In this document: positions 1 through 11,709 of the stretch, in pieces | Position numbering within the stretch: the stretch's first letter is position 1 | Layout: the number at the start of each line of letters is the position of its first letter | Assembly (NCBI GenBank): GCA_025331445.1 | Contig: JAIWNE010000117.1 | Location: 40,344-104,343 of the forward strand | DNA length: 64,000 bases | From: Blakeslea trispora | Lineage: Eukaryota > Mucoromycota > Mucoromycetes > Mucorales > Choanephoraceae | Direction: 5' to 3' | Position numbers and translations under genes: made by a program | The notes under the pieces: model-generated | The model's database searches: none | Seen by the model: only the letters and a program-made list of their open reading frames with translations | What the model was told of the DNA's origin: nothing

Positions 1-2857
1 CTGTTTTTTTTTGGCAGAAATGTAGATGTATCTTCTAGCCTTCCAAAACTTTTTACAGATTTAAAATTGGATGTATTTTCATAAAGTTATTACCATTTAC
101 ATTTCTTTTATCATTTCACTGCTTAAAGAAATTTCGCTCTTTAAATTTTTTGGCAGTGATTTTTTCTCTGCTTAAGATTTTGAAGCAACTTGATTTTCTT
201 AATGCTGAGGAGTTTGAAATGTCTTGTCATTTTTTCTTCAAAAAATACAAAGACTTGAAAAATCACTGCTTAAAAAATTGGAAAATATTTTCGGAAGCGA
301 GAAATTTAAAAATTGAGAATGAGACTCACAAAATTATTGGGAAAATCTTTTAAAAATGGGAAATAAAAATCTTAAAGCACTAGAAAAAAAAGACACTCCA
401 AAAAAATAAGATACTTGAAAAAATAAAAAAAAAAAGAGGTTGAAAAAAAAAAGAGACACTTAAAAAACACTTAAAAGATTGCTTAAAGATGGGTAGTTTG
501 AAAAGCCAAAAGCTGTCAAAATAAAGACGTAGATAACATACAAACATAATTTAATCCTTATACTAGATCTTGTCAAAGTTACTCGTATCAAAGGTTTATT
601 TTTGAAATACAACACAAAGACGCTAATCCCTTTTATATTTGATAGATAAGGTAAAGCCAAAGTCATTATCACACACTATTCTATGCTAACAGTCTTTTTT
701 ATCGTATTCCATTCCCTTATACACGTTTCTATCCATATCATCCAGAATAACATAACCGTAAATACAAGTAAAGTAATAACTTGACAAGATGTTGTCTTTT
801 TTTTATTGCTTAAATACAATTCTTCAACCAAATATTCAAGGTCATTGTTCGTGATGCAGTTCATTCCAATAAAGAGCCGTTTACAATCTAAACCAAAAGT
901 ATTACTTACCTCTTGTAAAGTGTTCAACAGTAGATTTCAATAACTGTGTACTGACAATAACTAAAACTTGGGTGTAGAAAAACAGTGATGCTGAAATGAG
1001 AGGATCTTACACGTTTGCTGGCGATAGCTCTTTTTTTTTGTAGACACAGTCAAAGTCATTCTAGTTTTGTTTACGTGTTTTTTGCTCTAAACTTCTAAAC
1101 TCTTGCAAGATTGTTGATTGCGCACTTGCATTGCGTTGCTTTGTTGTGATGACGGGAGTTTGCTGAGGCTCATCAACTTGGTTAAAAATATACAAGTAGT
1201 GTGTAAAAGTTCATTTAGTAATAAAAAAAGAAAATAGAAGGAAAAAGAAAAAAACTGTCTGGGAAAAAAAATACCTCAGAAAAACTACTATTTTTTTTAA
1301 AAAAAAAGGGCTCATTTAATGTCAACATTGTCTATTTTAAATGGCTTGCTATGGCAATCTAAGTAAACCATCTTGAGTATCTGTTAAGTTGAATTACATG
1401 GCCTATGGATATCGACACTACTAAGCTGATTAGCAAAGTCTCATGCAAAGTACAATGTTAACAGATATTCTTTGTGTTACTGATGAGAGAAAAAAATCAT
1501 CTATCTTCAGTCTCTGTCCATCTAATTTTCTACGGATCGTATTTTTACAGATCTTTTTGGTTTTCGATTCATTTTTTATCACGAAAATAGAAATTTGTCA
1601 ATATGTCATTTTATTTAGACATACTTTTTCCTTTTTTTTTTTATTCTTTTCTCTTCCATTTCTTTTGCTTTTTTTATATTTTGAAATAAAACATGTAAGT
1701 ACTTTCCCATACCCAAGCAACAGTTTATTGAATACTATTCTCCATGTAGGCATGTTATCTTTAGAGCTTATGAAGACTGATACATAATTTAAGGTACAAG
1801 TTGACAAACAAGTATATTGCTGTTTACTTACCATCTTTTTTTTTTCTTAGGATTAGTCACGTAGTTTTGTCTTTTCTTAAGAAACTTGGTATAAAAGTAA
1901 GTAAAGCCATCGAATATGATTCAAGACCTCTCTAACTGTTCTATTTAGTTACCTTAGACACTCGTAATTGTATCTGGCTATAACTTGAGGTGCTATGATG
2001 CTTTAGTATGTAAGTAAATGATTAAATTATCTCATTTCGGTTTAACTTATTCAGTTTTTCTAGTTTCTTTTCTGTTGTTGAGCTTCTATCGCTTTAGCGC
2101 ATCACCCTTTACTTTCCAGATGGTTGTTTGAGACTTTTAAAGTAAGTAAATGACATTATTTTCTGCTTGCTTTATAACTAACTGATGTACCATTTCAATA
2201 GTCATTCGCCTAGGATTTTTCTGATTTTTAAATGCTTGAAATACTAAAAATTGTTGCCATTTCGTGATAACTGATTTTGCTTTTCTGCCTGTTATTTTGT
2301 CTGCCTTTTGCCTACCATTTTGGCTGTATTTGTGTCTGGTCATTCTACCTGGATTCCTATAGAACCCCTAATATTTTCCCCCTGTATAAGCCATTATTTT
2401 ATAATAAAAAGCACTATTTTTAGACCTATAATCCTCTATATTTGATCTATATAACCCAATCATAAAGAAGTGTATTGACGTAAAGAAGCCCATTTTGTCC
2501 AATTAAAAGCACACATTTAATAAAGATACCGAGTATGAAGCCAATTAAAACGAATTGATGATTGTATATTTTGATAAAGAAGCCAATTGAAAGAGGATGT
2601 CATGAGTAAACAATCCAATCAGGTCGTTTTAATGAAAGCGAAAGACAAAGAGGTTCACTCAAACTCTCATGCGAAAACACAAGACGTTGCTCCGCCCTGT
2701 CTTCCAATGCGTTGACACATGACAGTGTTTCGCTGTGTCGTCTCAATGCGAAAGCACATGACGCCCTACGCTTTGCGCGCGTCATGCCTGGAACGTGCGT
2801 TACAGTCAAGTTATCCGCAGAAATTGACGTGCGCGCGACGACCCTTTATGTGTAGTG
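1..2857 (+). mobile_element. CACTA-like element E, right part, no transposase seen
   Basis: The right end reads GTGTAGTG, ending at 2857; its reverse complement starts CACTACACATAAAGGG, the CACTA-type terminus also found on elements D and B. Bases 1-500 match the left part of element D (about 15143-15560), and 2340-2560 match the right part of D (about 17480-17680) and of B (about 25920-26080), so this is a sister of D. The left end is outside the window. No transposase reading frame is present, only short frames without recognisable domains. Several GTAAGT donors followed by TTTTAG-type acceptors lie at 1891-2150 on the plus strand, and one faces left at about 905-910. The element interrupts a LINE reverse transcriptase; the likely target copy on this side is CTC. 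Confidence 0.8.
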
Positions 2858-4246
2858 CTCTTTGATAATGTGCAAGTGGAGGTCATCAATGATAACTACC
2901 ATTCCTCTCCTTTTTCTCCTACTACGGGTGTACTACAAGGTTCTATCCATAGTCCCCATCTATATAGCATATATATCAATACACTCCCTCAACTTCTTCG
3001 CTCCGACACCCCTTCAACCTCATCAATACTGCTTACCTCTATCAACTGTCTTCTCTTTGCCGACGACGTAGCTCTGCTTGCTGATCATACTCAAATGCAG
3101 CATCTACTAAACAAAGCTGAACAGCATTCACTCCTTCTCGGATATCGTTGGTCGCCATCCAAATGCGCCATCATTTCACCCCCTTCCTCTCCTTCTAATA
3201 CTTACACTCTTTACAACACACCTATACCCGCCGTTGATACTTTCAAGTATCTCGGCATGCAATTCAACTACCGTGGAATGGACACTCAGCTGTTCATCAA
3301 CTACACCAAAGACAAGGTCAAAAAGTCCATGTACCGTCTTCACAACATTGGCGCCCGGTCAAACGGGTTTTCTCCTCTACTAAGTATGCAAGTCTATCGA
3401 CAGTTCATTCGTCCTCAAATCAAATATGGCCTCTGCATCACTAATATCAACATTACCAACATGCCTGCTCTTGAGCGTATGCAAGATAATTGCCTTCGTC
3501 TTATCGTCGGTGGTCATGCTACCTCTTCAGTCAAAGCGCTGCGAGTCATGCTTAACCTGCCCACCATGGTGGAACGGTGGTATGTGCTCAACGCCAAATA
3601 CAACCTTCGCCTTCCACGGCTCCCAACTGAATCCCTGATCTCTCAAATTCACAACACCAACAACAGATACAGTCGCTTGTCGCTTATCAGCAAGAAAAAT
3701 CCCATATACAATTCGTTTATTGGTGATACTTCTATAAAACCTGACCATATTGTACTCAAACAAATTCTCTCTTCTTTTCGGTCGCAAGCCCTCATCAATT
3801 CTTCGGAAAAGATGATTCAAGCTTGTCGACACGACCTTTCTATAGACCCCATCTTTTTCTTACCTATGACTCGGAAAGAACAAAGACGACTACTAAGGTG
3901 GCGGATGAATTGGTTACCTGGTAGAAAGTCAGATTGCTATTGTGGAGGCGAAATGAGTCGATACCATTTCCTTACCTGTCCAGCAATACCTCCATCATAC
4001 TGGGACCACCTTCAGCGTGCATCCCCCAACAACATTCACCCCTTCGACATACTTCTTCGGGAATTACCCACCAAAAAACCAACAACTGTTGAAGAAAAAC
4101 AAAAATTATTACAAAAGTGGCAACCTCTTTGGACTGATCTGTTAAACATTCTTTACCTCATCGACCAGATCTGCCACAAAAGCCAAGAGCCTTTCGAACC
4201 TGAACCCGATAAGGGTCAGCTCTTCTACGATTGGCTTCTACAATAA
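2858..4246 (+). pseudogene. LINE (non-LTR) reverse transcriptase, 5'-truncated
   Basis: The frame encodes the C-terminal part of a non-LTR retrotransposon polymerase. It starts inside the reverse-transcriptase domain with GVLQGSIHSPHLYSIYIN, followed by the catalytic box LLFADDVALLAD, then KCAIISP and FKYLGMQF. The tail contains CYCGGEMSRYHFLTC, a Cys/His cluster typical of LINE C-termini. The endonuclease and the front of the RT are missing because CACTA element E ends exactly at 2857. An ATG at the junction lies partly in E and is not the native start. The remaining frame is open to TAA at 4244-4246. It would have acted in target-primed reverse transcription; alone it is a dead fragment. 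The clade cannot be fixed without an alignment. Confidence 0.85.
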
Positions 4247-4978
4247 CAAAAAAAATCTACTAAAGCAAACAGAAAAAAAATAAATTTTTTTTTAAAAAAA
4301 AAAAAGTATCAGAATTTCAAAAATCCAAAAAAAAAAAATTAAATTCATTTCCAAAATTTCCTATCAGCCTCTGTCACTGCTCAACCTCACCACTCTCTCT
4401 CTCGCCCTTCCGCTGTTCAACTCACCACTTCTCATCTAGCCAAAGCATTAGCAATTCTGACCTCTGCTACCTTGTAACCTCTAATCATTCCAAAACCGAG
4501 GATAGTTCGTTCTGCGTTCAATCCTTGTTCTAGCTCCTTCTTTTTTTATTTTGTTTTTATTTTCCTCTACCACCAACTTCTGTCTCTTTTTATTTTCCCC
4601 TTTTGGGTTTTTTTATCTTTCCTTTCAATCTCAGATATCTGTATCTTATTTTGCCCGACTTATGGGATCGTTTACAGTATCCTTATTCTTGCCTGCATGA
4701 ATAAACTTAACATTCACCTTAACCAACCGCGCGGACACAAGTGTGACAGTAGAGTTTTGTTTATTATAGGTAGAATTGAGGCAAAGAATCCTACAAGTAA
4801 GTTTGACCAAACTAATCACTTATTACACACGAGCACCAAGGGAAGACTGTAAGAAACCTACTTCGAGGGTAATAGCACCAGATATATTAGGCAAATAATA
4901 CAAGTGGAGATTCTTAGTTAAAAGAAAAATATTATAAAAAGAGGATATCTTTTATTCAATATTCAGAAAAATGTCTTT
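4247..4978. other. LINE 3' region and intergenic DNA
   Basis: After the LINE stop codon there are several A-rich runs (4247-4340) that may be its 3' untranslated tail or degraded poly(A). The rest is pyrimidine-rich, then AT-rich. I see no gene. Confidence 0.4.
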
Positions 4979-5568
4979 TGTTGTGAACATTTAGAATCTA
5001 TATACTGATTACAAAATAAATGATACAAAGTATTATTATACATGCTATATCTGGACATAGAGTCTAGAATAGAACTAGAGTAACTGTAATAGATCAATGT
5101 CTACTTCATCTATCTATCCTTTAGAGATCGATTCTAATATGATGCTAACTTGAGAGACAAATTGGATCATATATCAAATAGACCAATTGGCTCTCGGGAC
5201 TCAGGCCTTATCGATGTGGATAACTATTGATATCAGCTATACCGAATCAGAATTGATGTGACAATGAAAATGACAAGATGGTGCTAAAGATTTTGTTATA
5301 ACAATTTTTTCTATCTTACCGTCTCAGATCAGCTATGACCTGAGAGCTGAGTAGACTGAATATCTGAGACATGGTCAATGATATAGTGTTCCGTATCCTC
5401 GATATTAAAATAGATTCCCTGATCATCTCTAGATGATAGAATCAGTTTATCCGACCTAAAAGATATAAATACCTAGATATTCCATAGCTATAAACGACAT
5501 CTGATTTTTCTTTAATAAACTATACAAGTTCTAAAGGATTTCTCTGTTTCATTCTTACACTCACAACA
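4979..5568 (+). repeat. Solo LTR of Ty3/gypsy family 1, with target duplication
   Basis: This 590-bp unit begins TGTTGTGAACATTTAG and ends TTACACTCACAACA, with the inverted tips TGTTGTG/CACAACA. It is flanked by TCTTT (4974-4978 and 5569-5573), a 5-bp duplication typical of LTR-retrotransposon insertion. Nearly identical copies are at 35743-36333 (same strand, where it is the 3' LTR of an integrase-chromodomain pol) and 36564-37155 (opposite strand). With no internal region between matching flanks, it is best read as a solo LTR left by recombination. Confidence 0.9.
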
Positions 5569-5858
5569 TCTTTTATACAATTCGAAGGAATTAATAATCT
5601 ACTTCTTGTGCTTCTTGATAGCTAATTCGACCTTGATAAGACAGAGAGATAGGAATCAGAGAGATAGCATTTGGCAATCACAAGCATCAATTAATAAAAA
5701 AATAAAGTAAATTGTGGTGTATGTTAGATGGGAAAATAAAATAGAATAATAAAAAAATAAAGTAGATCGTCAGAAAAAGGTGGTAGAGAAGGCAAAGGAA
5801 TAACGTAAAGGCAGGAGAATACGAGAAGAAAACATGGCTAGTTCACCAGATGACTTAA
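5569..5858. other. AT-rich intergenic stretch
   Basis: Sequence between the solo LTR and the split unknown gene. I see no gene, repeat or RNA in it. Confidence 0.4.
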
Positions 5859-6191
5859 GAGAGGAAAGATAGGCTTAAATATCTGTATCTTGAACAATTA
5901 TCAACAACAACACCGGAATTGACTACACTTGACTACTTAGATTCACATATCCAACTATGGATGCACCAGAATCACCAACTTGCTATAGGACGTCTTCCTA
6001 TTCACAGCATTGCTTCAGTAGGTCTTGGAGTTCAAGTCAACACATCAAGGTACCCTTCATGACTACAATAGCCATTCTAGACAGCCTGTTCCTTTCTGGC
6101 ACAAGTATTTTCGAGTCCGACAGAAATAATATCAACATTCTCAAGTGTCATGCCAACAAATAGTGGTAGCAAAGGCAACCATTTAAAAGTT
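5859..6191 (+). pseudogene. Unknown gene, upstream fragment, split by CACTA elements A and D
   Basis: A reading frame opens after TAA at 5856-5858 and runs to the GTT at 6189-6191 where element A starts. It resumes in phase at 17999 after the GTT that follows element D. It carries a few internal stops (near 6060-6080). The readable part includes TTLDYLDSHIQLWMHQNH, and the downstream part continues as VDFADTIEIPQFLRNWN. I do not recognise the family. A related C-terminal fragment lies at 33950-34171, so the gene belongs to a repeated family, perhaps an older mobile element. Confidence 0.5.
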
Positions 6192-6214
6192 CACTACAAT
6201 CAATTGAAATTGTC

Positions 6215-6262
6215 TGCCGTCTCATCCACATTTTTTTTATGTTGATGAGACGGTGATGAGAC
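6215..6262. repeat. Left subterminal repeats of element A
   Basis: GTCTCATCCACA is followed by GATGAGACGGTGATGAGAC in inverted orientation. The same motif is repeated in the right arm at 14825-15020. Subterminal repeats of this sort are the TnpA-type binding sites of CACTA elements (family knowledge); binding here is inferred. Confidence 0.7.
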
Positions 6263-6796
6263 TGATGATTTTTTACTGCTTAATTTAAAAATCTTATTTT
6301 CTCTACGAAAACACGTTCATTGTGGATAAAACTTTCTAGGATGACTCTTGGATAAATGTACTCTATGTTTGTTAAATTGGATGTTGTGATTCCTTACAAA
6401 ATCTTTCATAACTTGACGATTTTGTGTTTACAGCCTTTTTTAACCATTTTATTAAAAATTCAATTTCCGCCATTTTTCTTGAAATGACTTGGATTTATTT
6501 TTTTATTTTTTTTTCTAAGTCGAATAGGCTGTAAATTGAGTGAGATTGCTTTCCAGGTTACATATTTCTTGTCGTTGTTTGAATGCAAGAGGGCATATTT
6601 GCAATAAAATTGAAGATGTACCTTTCCAAGCACCTCAACATCGCTTTTTTTGGTATCAAAATGATCGGAAAAGCAAAAAGTAATAGATAAACAATCTTTC
6701 ATAAAATAATAATAGCTTTTGACTATTTTCATTTTTTTTTCTGAAAAAGCAGCGAATCTGTCTTAATTATACTTTCAATACGAGGTGTCCATTTTG

Positions 6797-7235
6797 AGCA
6801 ACTTTTTTTTTTGGTTGATTCTTAATGAGGGGGTTTTTTTTGCAACTTTTTTCTGGTACTGACTATCCGACTCTTATTAAAGCTTTTTTTTTTTTCAACT
6901 TTTTTTCTGGCACTGAAATTTATCTAATGCCAGTCCCTAATGAATGCAACTTTTTTTTTCTAGTACTGATTTTTTATTTTTGAAAGTGATCGAATTTGAT
7001 TTCCCGATTTTTCTGAAGGTTTTTTTTTTGCAACTTTTTTTTTTCTGGCACTGAGATTTATCTATTGCGAGGAATTAGCTGGCTCCTAATGATTTTTTTT
7101 TTGCAACTTTTTTTCTAGCACTGATTTTTTATTTTCTGAAGGAGATATTTTTTTTTGCAACTTTTTTTATTCTATGACATAGGATCATTTTTATTCTTTT
7201 AAAGAGGCCTTTTTTTTTTGCAACTTTTTTTTCTG
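6797..7235 (+). repeat. Degenerate T-rich minisatellite
   Basis: About eight irregularly spaced units of the form GCAACTTTTTTTCTGGCACTGA, with variable T-tract length (for example TGCAACTTTTTTCTGGTACTGA and TTGCAACTTTTTTTCTAGCA). They lie in the left arm of element A between its end and the OTU-like gene. I see no coding potential. Confidence 0.75.
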
Positions 7236-7550
7236 AAATTGAATATGATATTCAGGATAGCACTTGTTATTTAAATCAAAAAGAAGCGAAAAGAAGATGT
7301 ATCATAAATGATGTGAACTCATGTCAGGTTAATACAGTATGTACTGTATGGATTGTTTGGCCAATATTTAGAATATCGAGTAGGTATTCGCTCACACAAT
7401 TAAACTTGAACGTTTTGTATTAAATGTAAAGTGATAGAACGATCAATCTGTAATGTAAGAGTACAAAATAATTACTGGATAATAATCACTTCTTTATTTT
7501 TTTTAATCAATCGTTGACATCGTATTTTGATGCTTTTTTTGATTTTTTTT

Positions 7551-8365
7551 CTAAAGATTTAATATCCATTTGAAGCTTTGTGTATACTGGATCGATAGGT
7601 GGATAACACAATCCTCTTCTAAAATCAGAGATTGTAATGAAATCTTCAGTTGCAAAACAATCGGCTTTCTTTCTTCAATGACACCACAGATTGGCACCAT
7701 CAGAGTTGGCTTGTTCACCTTGTTGCTGTCCATGATTGTTACAGCAATCTTATAGGTGTCAGCAACAATCTGGTTGCACTCGATGCCATTATACCAGAAT
7801 GGTGAAGGACAGGAAGCATTGTTGTTGTTCAGTGCAAAAGAAAGAATGCTTCTTACCTTTTCGACGTCAAACCTATTTCTTTCTATTAAACAGAATATCC
7901 ATTATATGCTGACTTTACTACATACCTCATCTTCTTGTAAGTCTCCAAGTTTTCTTCAAAGTCAGCATCATTTCTTTTTTGACCTGCATGTGTCTGGTGT
8001 TGTCATGGTAGATTCCATACGCAATTGCGTGGAACCCACAGTATCCAGAAGAAGGACTTACAACCACACGCTTTTTGGCAGCATAAAGTGTGGTGACAGC
8101 TTTATGCTTGTTGATTAGTTCGATCTCGGGATGGTTATGGGGTTTTGCTTCTTGCTGAGAATCCAAGAGAGCCCCTTCTTGGTAGACTTGTTGTAGTGGA
8201 CCTGAAAGCAACAGCCGGGAATCTTGCACTTGGCGTATACTTTCTGGTCAGTCTTGAGTCTAAACCCAATGAAATGTTTAGCTGTCCAGGGAATGTTCTG
8301 GAGAACGTAGTCAGCAACATCGTGTTTAGTGAATGGTTTGAGAGTTCGGGTTGCATGTTGAGGTG
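7551..8365 (-). pseudogene. Zinc-finger plus OTU-like cysteine protease gene, broken
   Basis: Pieces in different minus-strand frames form one apparent protein. The N-terminal part (about 8360-8150) has AKHFIGFRLKTDQKVYAKCK, then a second Cys pair and a W...HNH tail, resembling FAR1/FLYWCH-type zinc-binding domains. It runs into SGYCGFHAIAYGIY (about 8050), which matches the catalytic-Cys block of OTU peptidases (usually DGxC; here SGYC). Downstream come a probable intron and SPFWYNGIECNQIVADTYKI, ending at 7551 with TQSFKWILNL. At least two frameshifts separate the parts, so the gene is dead. It reads toward the left end of element A, divergent from the transposase. Such captured deubiquitinase-like genes are known in some transposons; the assignment rests on motifs only. 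Confidence 0.5.
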
Positions 8366-8425
8366 AATGAGATTGCGCGTAAAGATAACTAAAGTAAAAT
8401 AAAATAAAAACTTTTGTTTAGTCAA

Positions 8426-8895
8426 GGGTCATATACAGACTCAACAAACCGTATTCAAACTGAGGTAAAATAAGTGGATGATACGATATTATGTGAGATG
8501 TAAAAAGTAATTTGAAAAAAAGCGGGTGTAACAGATTTCTTTTTTTTTAAAAAAATTGGGGATCAGTGATACGTATTCATCAGCAAAACATTATTCTCCT
8601 TTAGCCAAACAACATGAAGTTTCCTCTCAAATGAATCAACAATGGTGAGGAAATTGCATGTGTTAAATTGTGTGAAGAAAAATGGATTTGAAGCGATGTT
8701 TAGCACATTTAAGACAAAAGGGGTTATAATCAAGTCTGATAATGAATTTATTGTTCTTGTCAGATGATATCAGATAGCCGATCATAGTAATTGTGTACCT
8801 GTTGAGTAAGAAAATCTCAAACCTGTATATAATAATATGTTGACAGATTAATCGAATGCTCTTTCTACCAAATTTAACAAAAAAATATATCAATT
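8426..8895. other. Divergent intergenic region of element A
   Basis: Sequence between the 5' side of the OTU-like gene (minus) and the transposase start (plus). It probably held the promoters of both. No clear motif seen. Confidence 0.35.
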
Positions 8896-11233
8896 ATGTC
8901 TGGATCTCTTCTCCTCTGTTACTGTGATAATGTCTCAACTTTCCTAACGAAGAAAGATGGTTGCCTCAATATACCGTTCAGTATCACAAGGCAAACAATT
9001 TGTTTGGAGGCGTTGCCTTCAATGAGTGGGCTGCCATGAATGGTAAAGCATTTTATGGAATAAGAATGAAACATGTATGGTAACGCTATTGGTTTTTAGA
9101 TGAGCAATTTTTTGACATGGCTGGCTTGTCTGAGCAAGATGTCAACAATGACATCGAATTAATGGATGCTGATGGTAATAAAAAACCAAATAACTGAGGA
9201 ATTCAATGCTAATTATTTTGCTACATAGATGATGAATTCATGGAGAAGACTTCAGCATCATGGCCACAGGTGACGATGAAGAATGGCCTGAAGTTGCTAC
9301 CTCTGCTTTTGAGCCTGAGGAGGTGACTACTGAAGTTGTTGAAATCGACGAAGTCGATCAACTCGCCGACACTTTTGCTTCAAGTAAATTTTAATAAATA
9401 AACCTGTTTGATATTTTAACTGAACAATTCTTTTAAATTATGTCTATTATAGGCAAAGTTCTTCTTCAGCTGCAGCTAAGATTTTTTTGCAATGGTTGTC
9501 AAGCTTCACAACAAGTACACCACTCACGAAGGCACTGAGTATGTTATGGAATGCTTGAATCAAGTCATGGAAGAAACTGGCGACTCCTTCCGTTTCCCTA
9601 AGCGTGTGCCTACCTTCTTGAATCGTACTGCTCTACTCAATGGTAGTACGGAGGGTGTCAAGGCTTATGTTGTTTGTCCAAAGTGTCATGCTTTGCATGA
9701 AAAAACGGATGGTGCAGTCATCTGTGACAAGCCCATGGCCAATGCCATATTCATCCCACGCACGCCTCCTTCTACTGTACTGGAAATCTCTTGGCGCTGA
9801 ACAACCGTGTTCCTGCAACTTTGTCTGTTCAGATGGAGTATGCCTACTGCTCTGTCGAGGCTACTCTCAAAAAATTCTTTAGAAGACGAGGTTTTGCCGA
9901 CCAACTTGCCCAGTGGAAACACCTCGCACTTTGGAAGGTTACTATTTGGACTTGCAAGATGCCAGCATGTTCAACACTTTCAAGGCCTTGCCCACTGATG
10001 CGGTTCCCTTTGCCCATGAGTCTAACTACAACTTGCAACTGGCTCTTAACATCGATTGGTTCAGTCCCTTTGAGCACAGTTACAGTGTGGGCTGTATCTA
10101 CATGTCCATACTTAACTTGCCAAAGAAGGACGGCCGCGATTAAAGAAAAACATGATCTTGGTTGGTGTGATCCCCGGCCCTAGTGAGCCTAGTACTACTG
10201 CCATCAATCACTATCTTCGGCCTTTGGTGAATGAGCTCTTGGTGTTGATGAGAGGTGTAGATATGCCAGTCACTTGCTCGATGGCAAAGTTGTTTACAAC
10301 AAAGTCCGAGCAGCCATCTCCTTAATCAGTTGTGATTTACCGGCAACAAAGAAACTAATTGGTAGCCTGTCATACAACGGTCATCGTGCTTGCCACATGT
10401 GTGATCTTGTTTTTCCTTCTCTTCCTGGTGGTGTCAGTAGACATAACTACTGTAACTGGAACTGTGACAGTTGGCCCAGAAAAAATCCCGATGCCACTCG
10501 CCAAGCTTCTGAGGATTGGTTACGTGCATCCTCTGGTGTAAGAAGAAAGGAAGTTGAAAAGGCAACTGGATCAAGGTACTCCATTCTTTACGAATTACCT
10601 TACTTTAGCTACGATCTGGTTGCCTTGGAACCAATGCATTGTTTGTACTTGGGCATTGCCAAACGATGCATTTCAGCCATGATACCCTTGACTTCGTACG
10701 AAGTCATCCAACAGAAGATGAAGAAGATGATCTTCAACCCAGATCACTCTTGCGGCCCTCTCTCGAATAAGATCGGTGACAATGGGTTCCACAATGTCAA
10801 GGCAGTGGAGTTTAAGGACTTTGTGGTTGGTGTTGCTTCTTTGGTGCTCAAAGGAGTGGTCCAAGAAGATGAATATGCTGTGGTGATGAATCTGATCAAG
10901 GCATTCAAAATCCTGGAAGGTGATAGCATAGCTATTCAAGATATACAAGTTGTTCACAACTATTTGCTTGCTTTTGCTGTGGGGTACGAGAGGTTATACT
11001 CTCATGACTTAGTTACCCCTAACTTCCATTTCATGTTGCATCTTCGCGACTCAATGCGAAAGTGGGGTCCTGTTTCTTGCTTCTGGGGGTTCAATTTTGA
11101 ACGAAACAACATGTTTGTAAAAAGAATCCGTACCAACCACCGACAAGGTCTTGAAAAAACGTATATGAAAAAAATGCAATCAATCATCTTCTCTGAAGAT
11201 TTTGATTTTCTTTCACACAACAGTTCCAACTGA
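8896..11233 (+). pseudogene. TNP2-type CACTA transposase of element A, multiply frameshifted
   Basis: The product would be the element's transposase. Its N-terminus has LCYCDN, the counterpart of CHCDLC in C and LCNCLQC in B. Three short introns with GT-AG borders follow. Conserved blocks include DSFRFPKRVPTF, YVVCPKCHALHE, KKFFRRRGFADQLAQWK, LALNIDWFSPFEHSYSVGCI, ACHMCDLVFPSLPGG and YELPYFSYDLVALEPMHCLY, the last being the ELPY..(D/E)PMH signature of fungal TNP2 proteins. Frame breaks are visible near 8960, 9240, 9785, 9930, 10141 (GATTAAAG where C has GATTTAAAG) and 10270. The frame from 10274 to 11233 is clean and ends at NSSN. The accessory domain fused in B is a separate gene here. The gene cannot encode an active enzyme. 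Confidence 0.85.
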
Positions 11234-11709
11234 TTACCATTTTTTTTGTCTTGTTTCTGACCTTCTTTTCTTTCTTTAGATTTCTTTTTTTTCCTTTATT
11301 TTTATTTTTTTTCCACACCCGCTTTTTCTTGTATCTCCTTTTTTTCAAATAAATTCTTTGGTACACAAAAAAAAGGGTCTTTTAAAAAAGAATCCCTAGT
11401 ATTTAAAAAAAGTAATCGTTACCCATAATGTTAATGTGCACTTCATGTATGATTGTGTTTATTATCTTTATCAGAATCCAAGTCATTCCAAATTTCTTAA
11501 TGTCAGTGATGCTCATTACAATATGACGACAAAAAGCAATAGATATTTGGTTTGTATCACCACTGACGGAACTGAAATAAGTTACAGATAGAGGTGGTTG
11601 AATGAGCAAGTGTTTTAAACACAATTCTTTTTCCTCTTTTCCTCATTTCCGATTTTATTTTTAAAACAAAACTTTTTGGATTTCAGAACCTAAAAACCCA
11701 TCAAACAAC
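11234..11709. other. Spacer between transposase and accessory gene of A
   Basis: T-rich sequence that would hold the transposase 3' end and the accessory gene promoter. No gene seen. Confidence 0.35.

Noticed and set aside
676..927. 83-residue minus-strand frame with a hydrophobic segment in element E
   Set aside because: It contains a GTAAGT donor six codons in, has no homologue in the window, and lies in AT-rich arm sequence.
2855..2866. ATG at the start of the LINE frame as a native start codon
   Set aside because: It spans the junction with CACTA element E (ends 2857); the protein begins mid-domain, so the start is accidental.
7756..8118. 120-residue plus-strand frame in element A
   Set aside because: It is antisense to the OTU-like gene, which explains its conservation-like appearance.
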